Origin: Parcubacteria group bacterium GW2011_GWA2_48_9
GTDB lineage: Bacteria; Patescibacteriota; Patescibacteriia; UBA10025
Assembly (NCBI GenBank): GCA_001003705.1
Contig: LCPQ01000023.1
Location: forward strand, 1-32,148
Length of the DNA: 32,148 bases
Direction of reading: 5' to 3'
Part shown: positions 24,187 through 32,148 of the stretch, piece after piece
Layout: each line of letters begins with the position of its first letter
How positions within the stretch are numbered: position 1 is the stretch's first letter
Position numbers and translations under genes: made by a program
Notes under the pieces: generated by a model
Databases searched by the model: none
What the model saw: the letters and a program-made list of their open reading frames with translations, nothing else
Told to the model about the DNA's origin: nothing

Positions 24187-25467
24187 ATGGCTGGATCCCC
24201 TTTCAGGTCCGCGTTAGCGCAGTTTGAGAAGGCATTACAATATGTCGAGATTGACGCTGGCATTGTCGAGCAACTGAAAAAACCGGCTCGACTCGCTGAA
24301 GTGAATATTCCGGTTGCGATGGATGATGGATCAATGAAAGTTTTTTTAGGGTACCGTGTGCAGTACAACGATGCGCGCGGGCCGTTTAAAGGCGGGATCA
24401 GATACCATCCGCAGGTGCATTTAGATGAGGTGAAGGCTTTAGCATTCTGGATGACTATCAAGTGTGCTGTCGTTGGCATTCCTTTTGGCGGAGGAAAGGG
24501 TGGGGTGAAGGTGGATCCGCGCCGATTAAGCGCAGGAGAGCTCGAACGTTTAAGCCGCGGGTGGGTGCAAAAGATGTTTCCGATCATCGGTCCAGATGTT
24601 GATGTCCCTGCTCCTGATATGTATACGAATTCGACAGTGATGGGATGGATGGTAGATGAGTATTCGAAGCTTGCAGGCAAACATACGCCCGCAGCGTTCA
24701 CCGGCAAACCGATTGAAGTCGGCGGCCTTGATGGCCGGGAAGACTCTACGGCGCAAGGCGGCGTTTTCGTTATTAAAGAGCTAGTGAAAAAGCTCAAACT
24801 TACGCCATCGAAAATACGTATCGCTGTCCAAGGTTTTGGTAACGTTGGCTATTATACCGCGAAACTTCTTCATGACGCAGGATATAAAATTGTGGCGATA
24901 TCAGATTCTCGCGGGGGAATTGTGTCTGTAAATGGTAAAGATATGGACCCAGCCGTAGTCATGAAGACGAAAAAGGAAAAAGGTTTAATCGACGGTTGCT
25001 ATTGCGTCGGGACCGTATGTGACTGTGAAAATTATAAGACCATTACAAACAAACAGCTGTTGGAAATGCCATGTGATATTCTCATCCCAGCTGCGATGGA
25101 GAATCAAATTACCAATGTGAATGCCGGAAGAATCAAAGCAAAAATCATTGTAGAAATGGCAAATGGGCCGACGGCACCTGATGCCGATACGAAGCTGTTT
25201 AAGCGTGGAATTACGGTCGTCCCCGATATCCTCGCCAATGCTGGGGGAGTCTCCGGCAGTTACTTCGAATGGGTACAAAACCGTGAGGGCTCTCGTTGGA
25301 AGAACCACGATGTTATAGCAAAGCTTGAACCACTCATGAGAGAAAGCTTCGATACAGTTTGGGCGACGGCCCGGAAGCACGAGGTGGATCTTCGTACGGC
25401 TGCCTATATTATTGCGATCAAGCGGATCAGTGAGGCGATGAAGACCCGGGAGAAAATCTATAAGTAG
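24187..25467 (+). CDS. gdhA: Glu/Leu/Phe/Val dehydrogenase (glutamate dehydrogenase)
   Basis: GPFKGGIRYHPQVHLDEVKALAFWMTIKCAVVGIPFGGGKGGVKVDP; VQGFGNVGYYTAKLL; VPDILANAGGVSGSYFEWVQN. Confidence 0.96.
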   Translation: MAGSPFRSALAQFEKALQYVEIDAGIVEQLKKPARLAEVNIPVAMDDGSMKVFLGYRVQYNDARGPFKGGIRYHPQVHLDEVKALAFWMTIKCAVVGIPFGGGKGGVKVDPRRLSAGELERLSRGWVQKMFPIIGPDVDVPAPDMYTNSTVMGWMVDEYSKLAGKHTPAAFTGKPIEVGGLDGREDSTAQGGVFVIKELVKKLKLTPSKIRIAVQGFGNVGYYTAKLLHDAGYKIVAISDSRGGIVSVNGKDMDPAVVMKTKKEKGLIDGCYCVGTVCDCENYKTITNKQLLEMPCDILIPAAMENQITNVNAGRIKAKIIVEMANGPTAPDADTKLFKRGITVVPDILANAGGVSGSYFEWVQNREGSRWKNHDVIAKLEPLMRESFDTVWATARKHEVDLRTAAYIIAIKRISEAMKTREKIYK

Positions 25468-25476
25468 TTTTTTTCT

Positions 25477-25505
25477 TTGACAAATGTTGTATTGTAGGAT
25501 ATAAT
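25477..25505 (+). promoter_or_regulatory. perfect-consensus sigma70 promoter (TTGACA-17-TATAAT)
   Basis: TTGACA 25477-25482, TATAAT 25500-25505, 17-nt spacer. Confidence 0.85.
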
Positions 25506-25511
25506 ACATTG

Positions 25512-25647
25512 GTTAGCGTTCTTAGTGTTTGTCCTAAGGGGACGCGAAAAATGGGAGAAAAAAACAGAAATCAAGATATTGAGGCATGTTTTGGGGATCT
25601 CATCCCTGTTTTTGATGACCCAAGGACCACAAACCGTGGTCTTTTTT
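25512..25647 (+). ncRNA. candidate small RNA or small-peptide transcript between consensus promoter and terminator
   Basis: Unit bounded by the promoter at 25477-25505 and terminator at 25625-25647; contains hairpins gtcc-taag-ggac and gggat-ctc-atccc, and a 32-codon ORF from 25550. Confidence 0.45.
25625..25647 (+). terminator. Rho-independent terminator
   Basis: GACCAC-aaacc-GTGGTC followed by TTTTTT. Confidence 0.85.
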
Positions 25648-25701
25648 AGGTTTTCGAGAATCACTATCACATAATATTAAAAAGTCATTAACTAAAAAAA
25701 T

Positions 25702-28700
25702 ATGACCCGACGTATCATCCAGCTCATAGCGATAGCAGGGATTGCATTTCTCGCCATTGCTTCTATCGCGCCAGCCGAAGCAAGTGGCGTGACTGTCTCC
25801 GGTAAGGTCGTGAGTCCGTCAGGGGCCTCCATAAGCGGAGCAGGGGGGTTTATAAATTTACAGCCCGAGGGTCCCGTACCTGGAAGTGGCGGTAATATCC
25901 AATCGGACGGCACGTTTACTATTACAAATGTTCAAGCCGCACAATACATGGTCAATATCAGTTATGGCGGCACAGGAGGTTATGCTGGTCCACTGCCCTA
26001 TTCCATTACCGTTGGCTCGACAAATGTAAATTTAAGTAATATAAAGCTCACAACTCCAAGCATTACTGGACAGGTGACCCTACCGAATGGGACGCCGATT
26101 TCGAATGGAACGTGGGTGCAGATACGAACCAACGATTGGAGTTTTAATCTTGGAACGAATACCGACGAATTTGGAAATTTCAAATTTGGCGGTTTAGCTG
26201 ACGGTACGTTCATTATTGAAGCCCAACCACCGCAGGATTCTCCGTACACGAAGGGGTTAAAAACTGTGACGTATACAGGTACGCCCCTAACGGGCATCGT
26301 AGTCAAATTGACAACACCCAATGTGACAGGAACGATCAAAGATCCATTCGGCGACCCGATAGTATTATTTGAACCAGAGCGTATTAACTGTGACATGTCC
26401 AATCAGGATCACACCGTGAATGAAAACACCAGTACTGATCAGAACGGCGTTTTCCGTTTCCCGACCATCCCGTCAGGTAGCTACACGATTGTTTGTCGGC
26501 CGGAGTTGTTACCTTTTACCTCGAATGTCCCTAAGACGGTCAATGTCACTTCAGGAGTTCTCCTGAACGCTGGAACGATTAAACTGACCATACCTCAAGT
26601 CCAGGGTGTGGTACTTGCGCCGGGTGGCAGCACGCCGGTTCCGAACGCATGGGTGAATGTACATACGCAAGATTGGTCGGTTAACCAGGGGGCGAACACT
26701 GACCAAAGCGGCCTGTTTCGTGTCGGAGGACTTCCCGCTGGTACGTACCAAATAGATGTCAATCCGCCATGGGGAACGAATTACATCTCACCCGAGCCGA
26801 GCACAGTGACTGTTGGCGGGTCGGTGGTAAACAAGATGCTCACGTTTATTAACGCGACGAAGTTCGTCTCGGGCAAGGTTACTCGAACGAACGGTCAGGC
26901 AATTGCCGGCGCGTCCGTAAATGCAAATAAAGAAGGCGGCTCCGGATGGGCAAACACACAGACAAACGCACTAGGGGAGTACGAACTCGCCCTCTCTGGC
27001 GGTGCATGGAATATCATGGTAAATCCGAACATGGCTCCAGGTGCGCCTCCTGCTGATTGGTTCTTTTCCGGACCACCTCAACGCGTCACCTTCGCCCTCA
27101 ATCAAACCGTTGAGAATAAAAGCTTGAACCTGAAAGTGCAGAACGCGGATGCTGCCGTAGTTGGAAGGGTAGTTCGCGCTGACGGCACGCCGCTTGGTGA
27201 TGCGAATGTCGACGTACGAAATCAGGAAGGTATAGGTAATAACGCCCAAGTGCATCCGGACGGCACGTTCCGTGTTAACGTCAGCGCCGGTACATATAAA
27301 CTATTCGTTTGGACCCCGGATAACACGTTGAACTTCAATGAGCTGAACGTGACTGTCGGTGAGGGTCAGACAAAGAATGTTGGTACGCTCACCGCGAAGG
27401 CAAAGCTCGCTCGTATCACCGGAAGAGTAGTCAACGAACAGGGTGAAGGTATTCCGAATGTGCGATTGAATACGTGGAAGTTTGAGGGTCAGGGCTGGAG
27501 TAATACGCAGAGTGATAGCAACGGAAACTTCAACCTCGCAGTGACGGAAGGACGGTGGGGCGTGAATATCGACCAAGGGTCGAACGTCAGATACGTCTAC
27601 GGCGGTAAGCCGATCGAGGTGGATCTTCAGACCGAAACTGCTGCAAAAAATGTCGGTACCCTTGAACTCACATTTGCCGATGCCACCATCACTGGATTCG
27701 TCGTGGACACAGGGGGTAACGTTGTCACGGGTTTTTGCGGATGGGCGGAAGCACGTCCGAATACGGGTGCCTCTGACTTTGGATTTGGTCCTGGCTATGG
27801 AGCTTCAGTCGATTGCCAATCTGGTCAATTTACCATCTATGTTCCTTCCTCAGTGGCATCCACGTATGCATTAGCCGTTCATACGCCACCGAACTCAGAG
27901 TTTTCTCCTCAGGCGAATCAAAACGTAGCCGTCTTCTCAAATACAACGTCTACGAAGAATATTGTATTAAAGAAAAATGATGCAACAGTTAAAGGGAAAC
28001 TTCTCGATCAGAATGGCGATCCTATCGATTCATGCGTCTCGCCGTTTGGATGGTTTGGTGATATCCACTTCGATCGCGAGGGATCGTGGCGCGGAGGGGA
28101 AATTCATCCAGACTGCACCTACAGCGTAAGTTTGCTTTCAGGTGATGGGTACCACATGGGCTACTGGATAGATCCGCAAAACGGGTACATGATGAAGCCC
28201 TCAAGCCCTGAACCGATCAATATCGAGTCAGGCGTCACGACGATGAATATCACTGTCAACAAAGCTGACGCCACGGTCACCGGTCGCGTCATTGATCCAA
28301 ACGGTAATGGAGTTGATGCTTGGGTTTTTGGCGGTAACTGGCCAGAGCTTGGTGGTGACGGAGGACCCAAGGCCGAAGACTTCGCTAATGAGCTACATGC
28401 AGACACAAAGACGGATCCTGATGGGACGTTCACACTCAACGTGCTTACTGGCCATCTCTACGAGATTGGCGCGGGTCTACCACCCGAGAGCGAATTCATG
28501 CCACCAGACTTCCAGAGAGTCGACATGAACGGACAGGATTCAGCGAGTGTAACTCTCCAGCTTGAGCGAGCACTCGGAACTATGACGGGCACAGTCCGCA
28601 TCGGCGGAGGCGCTGGCGCACCAGTCAACCACGGATTTGTCCACTGCTGGGAGGAGAACGGCGGGAACATTCTATCAATCAGAAGAAGTCCTGATCACCG

Positions 28701-28707
28701 TCACTGA
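25702..28707 (+). CDS. large secreted carboxypeptidase-regulatory-like repeat protein (N-terminal part of a frame-broken gene)
   Basis: Signal peptide MTRRIIQLIAIAGIAFLAIASIAPAEA; many repeats of GxVxxPxGxPIxxAxVxxxxxxxxxxxxxTxxxGxFxxxxxxGxYxxxxxPP. Confidence 0.88.
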   Translation: MTRRIIQLIAIAGIAFLAIASIAPAEASGVTVSGKVVSPSGASISGAGGFINLQPEGPVPGSGGNIQSDGTFTITNVQAAQYMVNISYGGTGGYAGPLPYSITVGSTNVNLSNIKLTTPSITGQVTLPNGTPISNGTWVQIRTNDWSFNLGTNTDEFGNFKFGGLADGTFIIEAQPPQDSPYTKGLKTVTYTGTPLTGIVVKLTTPNVTGTIKDPFGDPIVLFEPERINCDMSNQDHTVNENTSTDQNGVFRFPTIPSGSYTIVCRPELLPFTSNVPKTVNVTSGVLLNAGTIKLTIPQVQGVVLAPGGSTPVPNAWVNVHTQDWSVNQGANTDQSGLFRVGGLPAGTYQIDVNPPWGTNYISPEPSTVTVGGSVVNKMLTFINATKFVSGKVTRTNGQAIAGASVNANKEGGSGWANTQTNALGEYELALSGGAWNIMVNPNMAPGAPPADWFFSGPPQRVTFALNQTVENKSLNLKVQNADAAVVGRVVRADGTPLGDANVDVRNQEGIGNNAQVHPDGTFRVNVSAGTYKLFVWTPDNTLNFNELNVTVGEGQTKNVGTLTAKAKLARITGRVVNEQGEGIPNVRLNTWKFEGQGWSNTQSDSNGNFNLAVTEGRWGVNIDQGSNVRYVYGGKPIEVDLQTETAAKNVGTLELTFADATITGFVVDTGGNVVTGFCGWAEARPNTGASDFGFGPGYGASVDCQSGQFTIYVPSSVASTYALAVHTPPNSEFSPQANQNVAVFSNTTSTKNIVLKKNDATVKGKLLDQNGDPIDSCVSPFGWFGDIHFDREGSWRGGEIHPDCTYSVSLLSGDGYHMGYWIDPQNGYMMKPSSPEPINIESGVTTMNITVNKADATVTGRVIDPNGNGVDAWVFGGNWPELGGDGGPKAEDFANELHADTKTDPDGTFTLNVLTGHLYEIGAGLPPESEFMPPDFQRVDMNGQDSASVTLQLERALGTMTGTVRIGGGAGAPVNHGFVHCWEENGGNILSIRRSPDHRH

Positions 28708-30277
28708 CCAAGAAGAGCTGAGCCAAGACTTCAATCTCGATGAGTCGCTCTTTACGGTTCCACCGGCAGTTACGACGACATTCGATGCCGGCACTGTTCA
28801 GACGATTTCACTTGAGAATGGTACGAGAATCAACATCCCAGCTGGAGCGCTCGGCCAATCGGGCAGTAACGTGACTGTGACTGCTACGCCGACAGTCGAT
28901 CTCTTCCGCACGAAGACTAGTCAACCGTTCGGCGTAGGATATGATTTACAGGCGCTTGACGCGGACAACAACGCCATTACCACCTTTAACTCGAACGTCA
29001 CCATCAGCTTCATATACACGGATGAACAGCTGGAAGCGTTAGGGCTTACTGAGGGTGGGTTAGCGGCGCAGTACTTCGATGAGAGCAGTAACACGTATAG
29101 GGATCCGATTGGGATCATCCAGGACGTCGATAATAACACGATTACCATCCAGACGAATCACTTCACGAAATTCGCAGTTGTGTCTGATGAAGCGGCACTT
29201 GGCGGTTCACTGGGCCCGGCGGATATCATCGCGACCCCTGCTTCACAGGGAGGTCCGCAAATCATTCTCTCCGATGAAAATGGCAATATGTTGGCAAATT
29301 TCTTCGCCTACAGCACCGCGCTTCGTATCGGTATGGAGACTGTGACAGCCGACGTCGATGGCGACGGAACAAAAGAGATCATCACGGCTCCTGGATCGGG
29401 CGCTGCACCGCAAGTGCGCGTGTTTGACAAGAGCGGCCATGTATTGTCTCAGTTCTTTGCTTTCCCGAGCCACTTACGAAATGGCGTGCATGTGACAGCG
29501 GCGGATGTAAATGGCGACGGAAAAGACGAAATAGTTGTATCCAGTATGGCAGGTGCCGGACCTCAGGTTCGAGTATTCGATGGCGACGGTAATGTGTTGA
29601 CACAGGCCTTTGTGTACAATACAGCATTTCAGGGCGGAGTCATGGTCACAACGGGAGATGTAGATGGTGATGGTGATGCCGACATTGTCACTGTTCCAGA
29701 ATCAAATGGCGGTCCAGAAGTCGTGGTCATGGATGGTAAGACAGGGGACATCCTGACACGCTTTAATGCCTATGCTTCAAATCTGCGAGGCGGATATCAT
29801 GTCACCACCGGTGACGTCAACGGTGATGGCAAAACTGATATTGTAGTAGTGCCACAGGCAGGTCATGGTCCGCAGGTCTCTGTCTTTGATTCGAACGGAA
29901 CTTCCATCCTTCGCTTCTTTGCTTTCGCATCAACATTCCGCGGGGGAGTAAATGTGTCCGTAGGCGATGTCGATAATGATGGGTCCAATGACATTGTAGT
30001 ATCACCCCAAAGCAACGCAGGCCCCCAGGTGCGAACCTTCAATAGCGATGGCACGGTCAAGGCGCAGTTCTTCGCGTATGCCCCCACCTTACGTGGTAGC
30101 TTTACCTCATTTGTTGCCGACTTAAATGGTGATGGTACCAGCGAAATTGTAACTGCTCCAGGTGCAGGCATGGGGCCGCAGGTGAGGACATTCAACCAGA
30201 ATGGCACCGCGCTCTCGCAGTTCTTGACGCACCATGCGGGTTTTCGCGGCGGTTTAAACATCTACCCCGCTTATTAG
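28637..30277 (+). CDS. ZU5-like plus seven FG-GAP/VCBS-like repeats (C-terminal part of the same frame-broken gene)
   Basis: ENGTRINIPAGALGQSGSNVTVTATP...NHFTKFAVVSDE, then about seven repeats ADVDGDGTKEIITAPGSGAAPQVRVFDKSGHVLSQFFAF. The first residues (MSTAGRRTAG) are out-of-frame read of the upstream gene; no own start region. Confidence 0.85.
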   Translation: MSTAGRRTAGTFYQSEEVLITVTDQEELSQDFNLDESLFTVPPAVTTTFDAGTVQTISLENGTRINIPAGALGQSGSNVTVTATPTVDLFRTKTSQPFGVGYDLQALDADNNAITTFNSNVTISFIYTDEQLEALGLTEGGLAAQYFDESSNTYRDPIGIIQDVDNNTITIQTNHFTKFAVVSDEAALGGSLGPADIIATPASQGGPQIILSDENGNMLANFFAYSTALRIGMETVTADVDGDGTKEIITAPGSGAAPQVRVFDKSGHVLSQFFAFPSHLRNGVHVTAADVNGDGKDEIVVSSMAGAGPQVRVFDGDGNVLTQAFVYNTAFQGGVMVTTGDVDGDGDADIVTVPESNGGPEVVVMDGKTGDILTRFNAYASNLRGGYHVTTGDVNGDGKTDIVVVPQAGHGPQVSVFDSNGTSILRFFAFASTFRGGVNVSVGDVDNDGSNDIVVSPQSNAGPQVRTFNSDGTVKAQFFAYAPTLRGSFTSFVADLNGDGTSEIVTAPGAGMGPQVRTFNQNGTALSQFLTHHAGFRGGLNIYPAY

Positions 30278-30302
30278 AAATTCCCTATTGGTTGGTTTTT
30301 TC

Positions 30303-30332
30303 ACCGCCCCTATCTTTCTGGACAGGGGCGGT
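30303..30332 (+). terminator. Rho-independent-like terminator
   Basis: accgcccct / aggggcggt 9-bp stem, followed by ttggtgttt. Confidence 0.65.
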
Positions 30333-30351
30333 TTGGTGTTTGTAAACCCCC

Positions 30352-30381
30352 TTGTACAATGATGTAACCGTATGCTATAGT
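30352..30381 (+). promoter_or_regulatory. candidate promoter for the dksA-like/lspA genes (TTGTAC-18-TATAGT)
   Basis: -35-like TTGTAC 30352-30357, -10 TATAGT 30376-30381. Confidence 0.45.
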
Positions 30382-30481
30382 ACATCTACACGCAAGGTTT
30401 TTAAGGTATATTTAAACCAAGCATGAAGGCCCGTGCACAACGACTGGGGCTATTTCGCCTTCACATAAAGATATTTCATAT

Positions 30482-30850
30482 ATGAACAAAAAACTCATCG
30501 AAACAGTCAAGAAGAAATTGTCCGAGGAGTCAAGTCGGCTTGAAAAACAAATAGCGGATTTACAAGGTCACAATCGTCCAAAGAATGGTTCAGAGGGAGT
30601 CGAATGGATGGAAGTCGGTACAAAGGAAGATGAGAATGCCTCCGAAGTCGCTACCTACCAGGAGAATCTTTCCTTGGAACAAAATTTACAGGCGAGTCTC
30701 GGTGAAATTAAGATTGCATTAGAAAAAATTGCTGCAGGTACCTATGGGGTTTGTTCTGTCTGTGGACGCGACATTGAGCAAAAACGCTTGGAAGTCTTTC
30801 CCGCTGCAACTCAGCATACAGACTGTAGAACAAATAGCGCAACAGTTTAG
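30482..30850 (+). CDS. DksA/TraR-family zinc-finger protein
   Basis: ALEKIAAGTYGVCSVCGRDIEQKRLEVFPAATQHTDCRTN. Confidence 0.9.
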   Translation: MNKKLIETVKKKLSEESSRLEKQIADLQGHNRPKNGSEGVEWMEVGTKEDENASEVATYQENLSLEQNLQASLGEIKIALEKIAAGTYGVCSVCGRDIEQKRLEVFPAATQHTDCRTNSATV

Positions 30851-30881
30851 CCGAAAACTCTGCGGATGAGTATCGACACCT

Positions 30882-31331
30882 ATGCGACGGATCACACTAT
30901 ATGGTGCCGGAATCCTGCTTTTTGGCATCGATCGACTACTAAAAATCTTTTCCCGGAATTTCAGCGCAGACCACCAGGTATTCGGTGATGTACTTGTTTT
31001 TACCCACGTTGAAAATTCGGGCATAGCTTGGGGCATCCCTTTTTCTGGAACATGGGCGCTCATAGCATCATCTATCGCACTGATAATCGTGATGGCGCTA
31101 CTGGCAGCGAGTTTTCAAAAAAAACAGATACTCATAGAGGCAGGATGGATGCTCATATGGCTTGGAGCGTTCTCTAATTTTCTCGATAGGATATTGGACG
31201 GGGTTGTCACTGATTTTCTTCAGCCACTAGCCGGACCCGCTATGAATATTGCCGATATCATGATTGCCGTTGGCGCCGCCATCGCGATAGGAGGATATCT
31301 CGCGCACTCCCGCCGACAGTTGAAAGCATAG
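30882..31331 (+). CDS. lspA: lipoprotein signal peptidase (signal peptidase II)
   Basis: Four-TM pattern, GAFSNFLDRILDGVVTDFLQ and NIADIMIAVGA catalytic Asp motifs. Confidence 0.93.
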   Translation: MRRITLYGAGILLFGIDRLLKIFSRNFSADHQVFGDVLVFTHVENSGIAWGIPFSGTWALIASSIALIIVMALLAASFQKKQILIEAGWMLIWLGAFSNFLDRILDGVVTDFLQPLAGPAMNIADIMIAVGAAIAIGGYLAHSRRQLKA

Positions 31332-31358
31332 CACCATTTTTCCTGATTTTCTTGAGAA

Positions 31359-31379
31359 GCGCTCATACGATGTGAGCGC
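31359..31379 (+). terminator. possible hairpin between lspA and comM
   Basis: GCGCTCA-tacgatg-TGAGCGC followed by a T-rich stretch. Confidence 0.35.
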
Positions 31380-31404
31380 AGTGTATTTCTATTTTCTACG
31401 ATGT

Positions 31405-32148
31405 ATGAAAGTATCAATTCTTTCGGCAACGCTTGTTGGCATTGACGCTCAAGAAGTATATGTCGAGGCGGATATTCTGCATGATTTACCAAAATGCACG
31501 ATTGTTGGCTTGCCGGATAGTGCGGTCCAAGAGGCACGTGAACGAATTCGTTCTGCGATCACCAATTCTGGTTTGCCATTCCCGCGAACCCGCATCACAG
31601 TAAATCTCGCTCCGGCTGATACCCGGAAAGAGGGATCGCACTACGACGTCCCTATAGCAGTGGCAGTATTGGTAGCCGAAGGTGTCCTACCTGACGAAGG
31701 GTGGGAATCTCGGATAGTAGTCGGAGAACTCGCACTTGATGGGTCTGTTAGGTCATGCAAAGGCGTCTTATCAATCGCGTTACTTGCGAAACGAAAAGGT
31801 ATCAAAGAACTATTCGTACCAGACAGGAATGCTCCCGAAGCAGCAATGATACGCGGTGTTCGCGTCTTGCCAATCAGTTCGCTCTCTCATCTGGTGCACC
31901 ATGTCCGTGAAACGAAAAAAATTGCACCATGGCGCGGAAGACGCGGTACTTTTAATAAGTCACCAGTTCATATTGCGGCAGCTGACTTCGCTGACGTTCG
32001 AGGCCAGGAACACGCGAAGCGGGCTCTCGAAATCGCTGCCGCCGGCTGTCACAACATCCTGCTCACTGGACCCCCAGGTGCGGGTAAGACGCTCCTTGCC
32101 CGCGCACTTGTCTCAATCCAACCCAGACTTTCCATACAGGAGTCACTG
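31405..32148 (+). CDS. comM: ComM/YifB family Mg-chelatase-like AAA ATPase (truncated by window edge)
   Basis: Manual translation: MKVSILSATLVGIDAQEVYVEADILHDLPKCTIVGLPDSAVQEARERIRSAITNSGLPFPRTRITVNLAPADTRKEGSHYDVPIAVAVL...GCHNILLTGPPGAGKTLLARAL. Confidence 0.95.
   Translation, partial: MKVSILSATLVGIDAQEVYVEADILHDLPKCTIVGLPDSAVQEARERIRSAITNSGLPFPRTRITVNLAPADTRKEGSHYDVPIAVAVLVAEGVLPDEGWESRIVVGELALDGSVRSCKGVLSIALLAKRKGIKELFVPDRNAPEAAMIRGVRVLPISSLSHLVHHVRETKKIAPWRGRRGTFNKSPVHIAAADFADVRGQEHAKRALEIAAAGCHNILLTGPPGAGKTLLARALVSIQPRLSIQESL

Noticed and set aside
24012-24797. 261-aa minus-strand ORF
   Set aside because: Entirely antisense to thioredoxin and glutamate dehydrogenase; low-complexity composition typical of a shadow ORF.
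25702-30277. Repeats considered as CRISPR or DNA tandem array
   Set aside because: Repeats are at protein level with divergent DNA and no spacer structure.

Overview
The gene content (lean informational genes, type IV pilus ATPases, FG-GAP/propeller surface proteins, bactofilin, DHS-like enzyme) looks like a bacterial chromosome segment, probably a candidate-phylum (Patescibacteria/CPR-like) genome; the lineage is inference. Recognisable genes: partial PilB/GspE, a response regulator and histidine kinase, PilT, a deoxyhypusine-synthase-like enzyme, two FG-GAP/VCBS-like repeat proteins, CbiM plus PDGLE/CbiN, a LolD/MacB-type ABC transporter, HU, YmdB, RNase Y, ClpP, DHH phosphoesterase, RbfA, a broken infB, a degenerate DAGK-like protein, bactofilin, five tRNAs, a TrmB-type regulator, a CsoR/CstR-family repressor next to thioredoxin, glutamate dehydrogenase, a very large carboxypeptidase-regulatory-repeat surface protein split by a frame break, a DksA-like protein, LspA, and partial ComM/YifB. 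Most notable observations: (1) three parS-like palindromes at 20.8-23.5 kb beside a transcription divergence point and an AT-rich segment, a candidate origin-proximal region; (2) infB is frame-broken and lacks about 40 codons including the G-domain SAK motif, and a second frame break splits the large surface protein; (3) a CstR-like repressor (Cys31/Cys60, no His) with its own operator overlapping promoter and start codon, beside thioredoxin; (4) tRNA-associated GC-rich palindromes, tRNA-Arg fragments and inverted repeats flanking tRNA genes; (5) a 150-nt promoter-to-terminator unit at 25.5 kb that may be an sRNA or small peptide gene. I found no CRISPR array, transposase or obvious defence system.
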